Assembly: GCA_945878835.1 (NCBI GenBank)
Contig: CAMCUG010000093.1
Span: 1-6,087 of the forward strand
Direction: 5' to 3'
Length of the DNA: 6,087 bases
Origin: Chryseobacterium gleum
Lineage (GTDB): Bacteria; Bacteroidota; Bacteroidia; Flavobacteriales_D; Sanyastnellaceae
The stretch's first letter is position 1. Each line of letters begins with the position of its first letter. The notes under the pieces were generated by a model. That model saw only the letters and a program-made list of their open reading frames with translations, was not told where the DNA came from and ran no database searches. This document shows, piece after piece, positions 1 through 6,003 of this stretch. The translations under genes and the position numbers were made by a program.

Positions 1-1307
1 ACCATTCCTTCGGTTACAGGCTTGTTTGTTTTCGAAGTGGAGTGAGCAATACTCGCAGATCCAATTCCAGCTTCGTTGCTGAACGCCGCTCTGCGAAAGC
101 CCATCATCATAACGCCAATGAATCCGCCTTTCATTCCATCTGGAGAAAACGCACCGTTAAAAATCAATGAAAAGGCTTCGCCAATGTGCGAAATATTCAT
201 TCCAATAATCACAAGTGCAAATCCGCAATAAACCACTACTAATGCTGGAATCATTTTGTCTGTCACTCTGGCAATGCTTTTTATCCCACCTACAATGACA
301 AATCCTACTGAAATAGCGAATACAACACCAATCCAAAGTGCATATTCTTCAGAGCCAGGAATAGTGGTTTTCACCATGTCAAACGCCTGATTCGCTTGAA
401 CCATGTTTCCTCCTCCAAGTGTTCCGCCCACGCACATAATAGCAAAAATGATTGCCAGCACTTTTCCACTTCGCTGCCATCCTCTTTTCGCCAAACCAGC
501 ACTGAGGTAATACATGGGGCCACCGCTTACTTCGCCCGAAGGAGAGATTTTTCTGTACTTCACACCAAGAGTGCACTCAACGAACTTGGTGGTCATACCG
601 AACAGCCCGGCAACGATAATCCAGAATGTTGCTCCCGGTCCGCCTACTGCAATAGCCACTGCTACCAACGAAATATTTCCTAATCCCAATGTTCCACTTA
701 ACGCAGCAGATAAGGCTTGGAAGGGTGTAACCTCTCCTTCGTCTGTTTTCTTGGTGAATTGTCCGAACGTGATTTTCCATGCGTGACCGAATGCACGGAC
801 GTTTATGAATCGGAAGTAGAAGGTGAAGTAAATGGCACTTCCAATTAACAATACCACCACTAACCATATTTCAGATTTTACAGGATCTCCATTCGGATGT
901 TTAATTTGCTTCCCAGTGTTGTCATGTAAATGCTGATCATATAAATTAAACGCTGCAAAAGGGTCGAAAAATAGAACTACTCCGAAGGCATCGACAATCG
1001 GTACAAAAAACGAATTCATTTTTTCTTCACTAGAAACCGTTGGTATTATAAAGGTCTGCTCTTGCTTATTGCCATTGGCAAAGGTTACTTGAACGGAATA
1101 ATTGATTCCTTCTTTCAGTCCTGAAGCTGCTATAGAATCGACACTTTGAAGATTCGACCAATGGGCAGAAGTAATGCTGTCTTGGCTAACTACGCTTGCC
1201 GTGCCGTCGCCAATGTTGTGGGTGTTCGGATTAAGCTGCAACTGGAAATTCTGCGCCTGAATCGTTGTCAAAGTCAGAGCAAATATTAGAATACTCAGCA
1301 ATTTCAT
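1..1307 (-). CDS. AGCS-family sodium:alanine/glycine symporter with N-terminal signal and exported domain (3' end outside window)
   Basis: Reading the minus strand from ATG at 1307 gives an open frame of 435 codons that leaves the window at base 1; the C-terminal part is missing. The family (amino acid:cation symporters, inner membrane) imports alanine or glycine with Na+. Family motifs are clear: TPFQALSAALSGTLGLGN at about residues 194-211, AVGGPGATFWI near 220-230, FGMTTKFVECTLGVKYR near 236-252, SGGPMYYLSAG near 261-271 and FSNEAGIGSASIAHS near 409-423. Usual AGCS proteins begin close to the first membrane helix. This one starts with a signal peptide (about 1-19, MKLLSILIF...TTIQAQ), then about 75 beta-rich residues (20-95), an amphipathic segment (98-120), a polar loop, and only then the first typical helix (about 147-165). 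An in-frame ATG at 1328 would add seven residues, but it sits on a candidate promoter, so 1307 is preferred. No Shine-Dalgarno is visible. The family call is firm; substrate choice is inferred. Confidence 0.9.
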   Translation of the reverse strand, partial: MKLLSILIFALTLTTIQAQNFQLQLNPNTHNIGDGTASVVSQDSITSAHWSNLQSVDSIAASGLKEGINYSVQVTFANGNKQEQTFIIPTVSSEEKMNSFFVPIVDAFGVVLFFDPFAAFNLYDQHLHDNTGKQIKHPNGDPVKSEIWLVVVLLIGSAIYFTFYFRFINVRAFGHAWKITFGQFTKKTDEGEVTPFQALSAALSGTLGLGNISLVAVAIAVGGPGATFWIIVAGLFGMTTKFVECTLGVKYRKISPSGEVSGGPMYYLSAGLAKRGWQRSGKVLAIIFAIMCVGGTLGGGNMVQANQAFDMVKTTIPGSEEYALWIGVVFAISVGFVIVGGIKSIARVTDKMIPALVVVYCGFALVIIGMNISHIGEAFSLIFNGAFSPDGMKGGFIGVMMMGFRRAAFSNEAGIGSASIAHSTSKTNKPVTEGM

Positions 1308-1332
1308 GAATGGGTTAATCAATCTCATGGGC

Positions 1333-1364
1333 TAAAAATAGGCTATTTCAGTAAGTTAGTTCAA
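1333..1364 (-). promoter_or_regulatory. Candidate Bacteroidota-type promoter for the AGCS symporter
   Basis: Read on the minus strand, TTG (1364-1362) is followed after 21 nt by TATTTTTA (1340-1333). This resembles the Bacteroidota sigma-A pattern of a -33 TTG and a -7 TAnnTTTG with 17-23 nt between them; only the last base of the -7 box differs. A transcript would start close to base 1327, which makes ATG 1328 nearly leaderless or untranscribed and leaves a leader of about 20 nt for ATG 1307. It is a pattern match in AT-rich DNA, so the support is modest. Confidence 0.35.
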
Positions 1365-1381
1365 GATGTGAATAGGTTGTG

Positions 1382-1423
1382 AATATTTGAATTCGATGAA
1401 CCACGATTTTTTCTTCATCTTTG
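1382..1423 (+). promoter_or_regulatory. Weak candidate promoter elements upstream of dnaX
   Basis: Two -7-like octamers precede dnaX: AATATTTG at 1382-1389 and CATCTTTG at 1416-1423. Each matches TAnnTTTG except at the first base. Neither has a good TTG box at the usual distance: the TTG at 1387-1389 lies 26 nt before the second octamer, which is too far. If the second octamer were used, the dnaX message would be almost leaderless. No Shine-Dalgarno precedes ATG 1431, which is common in this phylum. The 1308-1430 interval must hold the operon promoter unless expression is read through from elsewhere, but the exact boxes are uncertain. Confidence 0.2.
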
Positions 1424-1430
1424 TAACAGT

Positions 1431-2513
1431 ATGGCAGAGAATTTCATCGTTTCAGCAAGGAAGTATCGCCCAGACAACTGGGATTCAGTGGTTGGACAAA
1501 AGTCCATCACCACTACTTTGCGCAACGCCATTGAAACCAATCAAATTGCACAAGCTTATCTCTTTACCGGATCTCGTGGAGTAGGTAAGACCTCTTGTGC
1601 AAGAATCTTCGCCAAGGCCATTAACAACATGCTAGATGCCACTCCTGAAGAGTTGGCGTTCACCATTTTTGAATTGGATGCGGCCTCGAACAACAGTGTA
1701 GAAGATATTCGTAGCATTGTCGATACCGTGCGCATTCCGCCGCAAGTGGGGAAATATAAAGTGTATGTGATAGATGAGGTGCACATGCTTTCGTCTAACG
1801 CGTTCAACGCGTTTTTGAAAACATTGGAAGAGCCACCAGCTCACGCGATTTTCATTCTAGCCACAACAGAGAAGCATAAGATTATTCCAACCATATTAAG
1901 TCGTTGTCAAATCTTTGATTTCAATCGAATCAAGGTGAAAGACATGACTGAACACTTGCAACACATTTGCAAGCAAGAGGGAATAGAGGCGGAAGAAGAT
2001 GCGTTGCACATCATTGCAACCAAGGCAGACGGAGCCATGCGCGACGCTTTGTCAATCTTCGATCAGGTTGTAGCTTTTTGTGGAAGGAAATTAACCTACG
2101 ATTTAGTTATTCAAAATTTGAATGTGCTCGACTACGAGTATTACTTCAAACTAACCGATTTGTTTTTCAAAGAAGATATTCCAAGGGCCTTAATGGTCTT
2201 GAATGAAGTGGTTGAAAAGGGATTTGATATCCACCATTTTGTTACCGGTTTAGGCGCACATTTCAGAAATCTCCTGGTTTGTCGCGATGCTCAAACGCTT
2301 TCGTTGATGGAAGTGAGTGAAGGTGTTGCTGCGAAATACAAAGACCAAGCTGCTGCAAGTGATTTGCGCTTCTTGATTCAAGGAATTGATTTAGTAAACG
2401 ACACCGATTATCACTACAAGTCTTCACGTCATCCGCGTTTGTTGGTTGAGCTCTTGCTCATGAAATTGTGCAGCGTTCCGCAGAATTTGCGCGAGGGTGA
2501 AAAAAAAAAGTGA
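1431..2513 (+). CDS. dnaX: DNA polymerase III gamma/tau subunit, ATPase and collar part (0-frame, gamma-like product)
   Basis: This encodes the clamp-loader motor subunit, an AAA+ ATPase that loads the beta sliding clamp at replication forks. The 360-residue product shows Walker A GSRGVGKT (47-54), Walker B VIDEVH (113-118), sensor 1 region LATTE (143-147), the SRC arginine-finger motif (157-159) and the sensor 2 region GAMRDALS (201-208, R204). A helical collar domain occupies about 225-350. The start MAENFIVSARKYRP is typical of Bacteroidota DnaX. Two things are odd. The region after ARIFAKAIN (57-65) goes directly to FELDAASNNS with no cysteines, so the usual four-cysteine zinc module is absent. 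The frame also stops at TGA 2511-2513 directly after an A10-G run, at the end of the collar, while the C-terminal DnaX sequence continues in the -1 frame. The product is therefore gamma-like in extent and about 70 aa shorter than E. coli gamma. It heads a four-gene plus-strand run. Confidence 0.95.
   Translation: MAENFIVSARKYRPDNWDSVVGQKSITTTLRNAIETNQIAQAYLFTGSRGVGKTSCARIFAKAINNMLDATPEELAFTIFELDAASNNSVEDIRSIVDTVRIPPQVGKYKVYVIDEVHMLSSNAFNAFLKTLEEPPAHAIFILATTEKHKIIPTILSRCQIFDFNRIKVKDMTEHLQHICKQEGIEAEEDALHIIATKADGAMRDALSIFDQVVAFCGRKLTYDLVIQNLNVLDYEYYFKLTDLFFKEDIPRALMVLNEVVEKGFDIHHFVTGLGAHFRNLLVCRDAQTLSLMEVSEGVAAKYKDQAAASDLRFLIQGIDLVNDTDYHYKSSRHPRLLVELLLMKLCSVPQNLREGEKKK
2499..2513 (+). promoter_or_regulatory. 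Putative dnaX recoding site: A10-G run with slippery A_AAA_AAG next to TGA
   Basis: The 0-frame codons are GAA AAA AAA AAG TGA, with ten A's at 2500-2509. The heptamer A_AAA_AAG (2504-2510) is the same one used for -1 frameshifting in E. coli dnaX, and it is in the correct phase. After a -1 slip the next codon is GTG at 2510, and the frame stays open to 3172. An extra A added by RNA polymerase, as described for the A9 run of Thermus thermophilus dnaX, gives the same fused protein. Loss of one A ends after nine more codons. Possible stimulators are a Shine-Dalgarno-like GAGGG at 2493-2497, a 5-bp hairpin with a GAAA loop (2532-2545), and a 7-bp complementarity of GAAGATC (2512-2518) with GATCTTC (2565-2571). 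The hairpins are weak or poorly spaced. A missing A in the assembly would produce the same picture. Confidence 0.6.
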
Positions 2514-3172
2514 AGATCCTAGCGTTTCGCGGAGCTGAAAAGTTCATCGGCGCACCTCAAGCAAGATCTTCCAACCCATCTCCATCTCATGCAGCTGAAA
2601 AAAAGGCAGACAACGAACTCGTTGTTGAAAATGACGATTCTACTGTTATTGGTTTCAATAATGATAAACCGCTTCCAAATAAAACTACGTTAGATCCGGA
2701 AAAACGAAAATTAGCTGGATTGTCTCCCGATAATATTTCCATTCGATACAACCCGCAAATTCAAATTGAAACAGAGCCCGACGAGCCGGAAGAAGAGTTG
2801 AAGGCCGAACGCATATACACCGAAGAAGAAATTCAATTGGCTTGGATGGGCTATGCGGAAGAACTCATGGATTTTAATTCACAAGCGGCTTCGGCGTTGA
2901 AGGTTACAAAGCTTGTTGTTCTTCCTGAAAACGAACTGCATGTTATTTTTCCTGGAACCACTCAATCGGATTATTTCAACGAAGAGCGTTCTCCTTTAAT
3001 GGGTTTCTTGCGCAAGAAGGGTATCGTTGGATTGAAGTTGACATTGGAAATTGCACAAAATAATTCAGTTGCTCGTGAGATTGTAACCGACCGAGCGCGT
3101 TTCGAAAAGATGATGGAAAAGAATCCAGCTGTGAAAACATTGTGGGAACGTTTCAAATTGGTAATCGATTAA
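2510..3172 (+). CDS. dnaX: DnaX (tau-type) C-terminal region in the -1 frame, probably expressed as a fusion with the upstream dnaX frame
   Basis: The frame encodes 220 residues. The first 100 or so are a low-complexity polar linker rich in Ser, Pro, Asn, Glu and Lys. From about residue 103 (YTEEEIQLAWMGYAEEL) there is a folded domain that ends in LMGFLRKKGIVGLKLTLEI (163-181) and ARFEKMMEKNPAVKTLWERF (196-215). The final pattern, FxxMxxxNPAvxxLxxxF, is what I recall of the C-terminal end of Bacteroidota DnaX proteins. Joined to the 360 upstream residues it gives about 580 aa, a normal length for DnaX in this phylum. The tau C-terminus usually contacts the polymerase and helicase. The listed start is a GTG at 2510 that overlaps the upstream stop by 4 nt (GTGA), so reinitiation as a separate protein is formally possible with GAGGG 12 nt upstream. 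Homology favours a fused product through slippage at the A10 run, or a single-base assembly error. Confidence 0.8.
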   Translation: MKILAFRGAEKFIGAPQARSSNPSPSHAAEKKADNELVVENDDSTVIGFNNDKPLPNKTTLDPEKRKLAGLSPDNISIRYNPQIQIETEPDEPEEELKAERIYTEEEIQLAWMGYAEELMDFNSQAASALKVTKLVVLPENELHVIFPGTTQSDYFNEERSPLMGFLRKKGIVGLKLTLEIAQNNSVAREIVTDRARFEKMMEKNPAVKTLWERFKLVID

Positions 3173-3175
3173 TTC

Positions 3176-3568
3176 ATGCGCGTAGATAAATACCTGTGGT
3201 GTATTCGTGTTTTTAAAACACGCTCCATTTCAACTGCTGCATGTAAAGCAGAAAAAGTTTGGGTGAACGGAGAATTTGTGAAGGCTTCTCGTGAGTTAAA
3301 GTTGAAAGACGTTGTTCGCGTTCGCAAAGGCCCCATTCATTTTCAATTTGAAGTCATTGATTTTCCGAAAAGCAGACTCGGTGCAAAGTTGGTTCCCACC
3401 GTTACGAAAGACGTTACCGAACCGGACGAGTTAGCGAAGTTGGATCGCATTCAGCTTCAAATGAAAGCAACGCCCTATTTCGGAGTGGGCAGACCTACAA
3501 AGAAGGATCGACGAATGCTCGACGATTTCATGTATTACGAAGATGTAGATCAAAATGCTAGCGAATAA
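3176..3568 (+). CDS. hslR: S4-domain RNA-binding protein, Hsp15 (HslR) family
   Basis: The 130-residue protein begins with the compact S4 RNA-binding fold: MRVDKYLWCIRVFKTRS (1-17), then KAEKVWVNGEFVKASRELK (24-42) and DVVRVRKG (45-52). A basic, helical tail follows, including GRPTKKDRRMLDDF (105-118). Layout and length match Hsp15 of E. coli (133 aa). That heat-shock protein binds free 50S ribosomal subunits carrying a nascent chain on tRNA and helps recycle them. The ATG lies 3 nt after the dnaX stop, so the two are almost certainly co-transcribed and possibly translationally coupled. The 3' end overlaps the next gene by 14 nt. Family membership is clear from the motif order; the ribosome-rescue role is carried over from E. 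coli and not shown by this sequence. Confidence 0.85.
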   Translation: MRVDKYLWCIRVFKTRSISTAACKAEKVWVNGEFVKASRELKLKDVVRVRKGPIHFQFEVIDFPKSRLGAKLVPTVTKDVTEPDELAKLDRIQLQMKATPYFGVGRPTKKDRRMLDDFMYYEDVDQNASE

Positions 3569-4016
3569 CGGTCAAGCACAAATACTTCATCCCGAAGAAA
3601 TTCAGCAATTGCGGAATGAAGTGTTGTGGCCGCACAAGACGTTTGAGAATTGTATTTTGGATACCGATCGTCTTCCTTCCACCTTTCATTTCGGATTGAA
3701 GGTGGGCGGACTTACGGTTGCAACGGTTACTCTTCAGCAAGAAAGCTCAAGTAAACTTCCACAAGAAAAACAGTATAGACTTCGAGCCATGGCGGTTCGA
3801 GAAGGATACAGAGGACAAGGGTTCGGCGATGCTATCGTTGAAGCGGGATTTAATTATTTAAGAGAATTAGGTGTTGAAGTAGTTTGGTGCGATGCTCGCT
3901 TAGCCGCTTTGAATTTTTATCGAAGACTTCAATTTGAAGAGTTGGAGGAAGAGTACGAAATTCCAATTATTGGCTTACATAGATTTATGTGGAAAGTATT
4001 AAGTTCGCATTCATGA
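3555..4016 (+). CDS. GNAT-family N-acetyltransferase
   Basis: This is a 153-residue single-domain GNAT, predicted to be a cytoplasmic acetyl-CoA-dependent acyltransferase. The acetyl-CoA-binding motif A is intact: LRAMAVREGYRGQGFG (76-91), with the pyrophosphate-loop pattern R-G-Q-G-F-G at 86-91. Motif B is also present as WCDARLAALNFYRRLQFEE (111-129), the usual ...A..FY..lGF pattern. The N-terminal LRNEVLWPHKTFENC (19-33) resembles a broad group of uncharacterised GNATs with an LRxEVLRP-type start. The substrate cannot be told from sequence. The ATG lies inside the hslR 3' end with a 14-nt overlap and no clear Shine-Dalgarno, suggesting coupling to upstream translation. Its stop overlaps the next start as ATGA. 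Confidence 0.85.
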   Translation: MLANNGQAQILHPEEIQQLRNEVLWPHKTFENCILDTDRLPSTFHFGLKVGGLTVATVTLQQESSSKLPQEKQYRLRAMAVREGYRGQGFGDAIVEAGFNYLRELGVEVVWCDARLAALNFYRRLQFEELEEEYEIPIIGLHRFMWKVLSSHS

Positions 4017-5476
4017 ATAAGATTTTTCTTTCTTTCCGAACTCATTCTGCGGCTTGGATAACAGCCGCTCTTGCATTCGTTTTATTCGGAATTGTATCCT
4101 TCACCAATCATATTTTATTTCGAACCTACGCGTTAGACCTGGGCTTGTATACGAACGCTTTATATGATTATGCGCATTTCAGATTTGCCGACACTTCGCT
4201 TTTCCTTCCTGAAAATAAAAATTTGTTGGCCGATCATTTCGATTTGTACCTCATGTTGTTTTCACCACTTTCTTGGATATTCAAATCTTATACGCTTTTG
4301 GTTGTTCAATGTGTTGCAGTAATTGCTGGAGGTTTCGGGGTGTATTTTTTATTGAATGAAAATGAAGAGTCTCGTCCGTTTCGGATTTGGGGAATGACCA
4401 TTTTCTATTTGTTTTTCGGAACACTGGCGGCATTGGCGTACGACTATCACAGCAATGTAATCTCTGCCATGGCGATTCCGTTTTTCTTTCTTACAGTTAA
4501 TCGAAAGGCTTGGGGAAAAGCTTTCGCGCTGCTCGTATTTATGTGTTTAGGGAAGGAAAATGTTTCGCTGTTTTTGTTCTTTGTTACGCTCGGATTATTT
4601 TGGAAATATTTCAAATCGAAAGAAAGTAGAAAATACCTTTTACTTTTCGCAGGATTCAGTGTCTTGTATTTCTTATTTATGGTGAAATGGATAATGCCTA
4701 CCATTGCTGGTGAAGATGACTTTGTGCATTTTGGAAAGTATCCCGTTTTGGGTGGCGACATGACTGCGGCCATAAAGTTTATAATTTTGCATCCGCTTGA
4801 ATTCATTCGCTTGCTTTTTGTGAATCACATGCCTGAAAATGATATCTACAACAACGAGAAAGTCTTTTTCTATTTGGTGTTGTTTGTCAGTGGAGGTTGG
4901 GCGCTTTTTGTTAGACCGTGGTATTTTGTTATGATCATTCCAATCATTATTCAAAAGGAATTAACGAATCAGCCAACCACATGGGGTTGCTCTTATCAAT
5001 ATTCCATTGAATTTGCCCCGGTGGTTTTAATCGCACTCTTGGAGGTTGTTTCAAGATGGAAATGGAATGTGAATCGAATAGGCGCGCTCCTTTTATTTTT
5101 TACTGTATCGAGCACAGTTTACGCATTCGTTGAACGCTCGAAATCTTGGGAAAAAGCGCGTTTTATTTTTTGGCAAAAGCCTCACTTTACACCGCTTTAT
5201 GATTTGACTGGAGTGAAAATATTAATGGATAGAATTCCTGCGGATGCTTCAGTTATGGCCAATTCAGCTTATGTAGGGCAATTGGCTTATCGCGATAAGT
5301 GCTATGCTTTCCCTTTGTTGAAAGACGCAGAGTACATGCTCATTAGTTCAACAGAAGCCACCTACCCGTTCACTTATGAGCAAACCAATGAGTTTATTCA
5401 ATCCGTTCAAGTAGACAGCACATGGCAGCTAGTAGAACAGCGTGAGCATGTTTATTTGTTTCAACGTAAACCGTAA
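4013..5476 (+). CDS. DUF2079-family multi-pass membrane protein
   Basis: The 487-residue protein has roughly ten hydrophobic segments (about 15-35, 93-115, 124-143, 147-163, 168-198, 207-228, 283-300, 302-314, 335-347, 355-373) and a C-terminal soluble region of about 100 residues. It matches what I know of DUF2079: an acidic LDLG motif after the first helix (41-44), ADHFDLYLMLFSPL (73-86), DYHSNV (144-149), KENVSLFLF (181-189), a YQYSIEFAP loop (328-336), and a C-terminal ADASVMANSAYVGQLAYRDK (410-429) followed by a YxFP-like YAFP. The architecture, with an acidic loop after TM1, recalls GT-C-type lipid-linked glycosyltransferases, but no activity is established for this family to my knowledge. 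An ATG at 3989 would add eight residues; 4013 is chosen because it forms the ATGA overlap with the preceding stop and puts the basic residues just before TM1. The 3' end overlaps the convergent GNAT gene by 16 bp. Confidence 0.85.
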   Translation: MNKIFLSFRTHSAAWITAALAFVLFGIVSFTNHILFRTYALDLGLYTNALYDYAHFRFADTSLFLPENKNLLADHFDLYLMLFSPLSWIFKSYTLLVVQCVAVIAGGFGVYFLLNENEESRPFRIWGMTIFYLFFGTLAALAYDYHSNVISAMAIPFFFLTVNRKAWGKAFALLVFMCLGKENVSLFLFFVTLGLFWKYFKSKESRKYLLLFAGFSVLYFLFMVKWIMPTIAGEDDFVHFGKYPVLGGDMTAAIKFIILHPLEFIRLLFVNHMPENDIYNNEKVFFYLVLFVSGGWALFVRPWYFVMIIPIIIQKELTNQPTTWGCSYQYSIEFAPVVLIALLEVVSRWKWNVNRIGALLLFFTVSSTVYAFVERSKSWEKARFIFWQKPHFTPLYDLTGVKILMDRIPADASVMANSAYVGQLAYRDKCYAFPLLKDAEYMLISSTEATYPFTYEQTNEFIQSVQVDSTWQLVEQREHVYLFQRKP

Positions 5477-6003
5477 TTCCAATACAGGGGAGTGGAAGGA
5501 GTTGCAGGAAACTGAATCGTCTTTTCCATCCATAGAACGTCGTGCCATTCATTCAATTTGAATCCAACATTTTTGTAAGTAGCAAATTTTTCAAATCCCA
5601 TCTTGTGGTGAAATCCAACACTGGCTTCGTTCGGAAGGGCAATAACAGCGAAAGCTTTGCAAATGTGAATGCGTTTTAATTCCGAAAACAATTCGGTGTA
5701 TAGCTTCGTAGCGACGCCAGATTTTTTGTTTTTATTTTCAACATAAATTGAAACTTCTACATTCCATTGGTAGGCTAAGCGATCGCGATAGGCCGAGGCG
5801 TATGCGTAACCTACAAGTGCTCCGTTTTCTTCAGCAATCAAATATGGAAAACGCTTTGAAATGGAATCAATTCGGTTTGAAAATTCTTTTAACGAAGGTG
5901 CTTCCAATTCAAATGAAACAGCCGAGTCAACGACATGCTTCGAATAAAGACCTAGGCAAAAGTCTGCATCGGAAATTTTAACCGGACGAATGCTCAGGCT
6001 CAT
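5461..6003 (-). CDS. GNAT acetyltransferase, phosphinothricin N-acetyltransferase-like (Pat/MddA/YncA group)
   Basis: The 180-residue protein has the run of motifs typical of this subgroup: IRPVKISDAD (5-14), AVSFELEAPS (28-37), PYLIAEENGALVGYAYAS (53-70), YRDRLAYQWNVEVSIYV (72-88), LPNEASVGFHHKMGF (123-137) and VGFKLNEWHDVLWME (146-160). Characterised members acetylate phosphinothricin, methionine sulfoximine/sulfone or related amino-acid analogues, so amino-acid detoxification is plausible but not proven. In motif A the usual Q/R-x-x-G-x-G/A is K-K-S-G-V-A (93-98), with Lys at the first position and Ala at the last; both are conservative. The tail after about 163 is longer than usual and Pro/Thr-rich. 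The ATG at 6003 overlaps the upstream stop (ATGA), pointing to translational coupling with the secreted-protein gene before it. Confidence 0.88.
   Translation of the reverse strand: MSLSIRPVKISDADFCLGLYSKHVVDSAVSFELEAPSLKEFSNRIDSISKRFPYLIAEENGALVGYAYASAYRDRLAYQWNVEVSIYVENKNKKSGVATKLYTELFSELKRIHICKAFAVIALPNEASVGFHHKMGFEKFATYKNVGFKLNEWHDVLWMEKTIQFPATPSTPLYWNYGLR

Larger units (their letters stand above)
1308..1430. other. Divergent intergenic region between the symporter and dnaX operon
   Basis: These 123 bp are the only real non-coding gap in the window. They are AT-rich, encode no convincing protein or RNA, and lie between two divergent starts. Candidate -33/-7 elements exist for the minus strand and, less clearly, for the plus strand. 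I see no inverted repeat long enough to suggest an operator and no riboswitch-like structure. Confidence 0.7.

Noticed and set aside
379..867. Overlapping open frames on both strands of 65-96 codons
   Set aside because: They lie inside the symporter gene in other frames, have no family motifs and show Cys/Trp/Arg-rich shadow composition. The symporter frame is continuous through the region.
1387..1584. A 65-codon plus-strand frame just before and over the dnaX start
   Set aside because: It overlaps the conserved dnaX N-terminus in another frame and has no recognisable domain.
2563..2570. Palindrome AAGATCTT as an operator site
   Set aside because: It is a single 8-bp palindrome inside the dnaX linker, with no second copy and no promoter nearby. 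Chance is the simplest explanation.
2510..3172. The second dnaX frame as an independent gene starting at GTG 2510
   Set aside because: Its C-terminal half looks like the end of DnaX and its first 100 residues look like the DnaX linker. A separate gene would need a GTG start inside the slippery run. A fused product or an assembly error explains it better, though reinitiation cannot be fully excluded.
4447..4954. Minus-strand frames inside the DUF2079 gene
   Set aside because: They are antisense shadows of hydrophobic codons, and the plus-strand frame carries the conserved family motifs.
5450..5471. Possible terminator hairpin GTTTA/TAAAC
   Set aside because: The stem is only 5 bp, AT-rich, inside coding sequence and without a following T-tract on either strand.
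5748..5981. Plus-strand 77-codon frame
   Set aside because: It is antisense to the well-supported Pat-like acetyltransferase and has no domain features.
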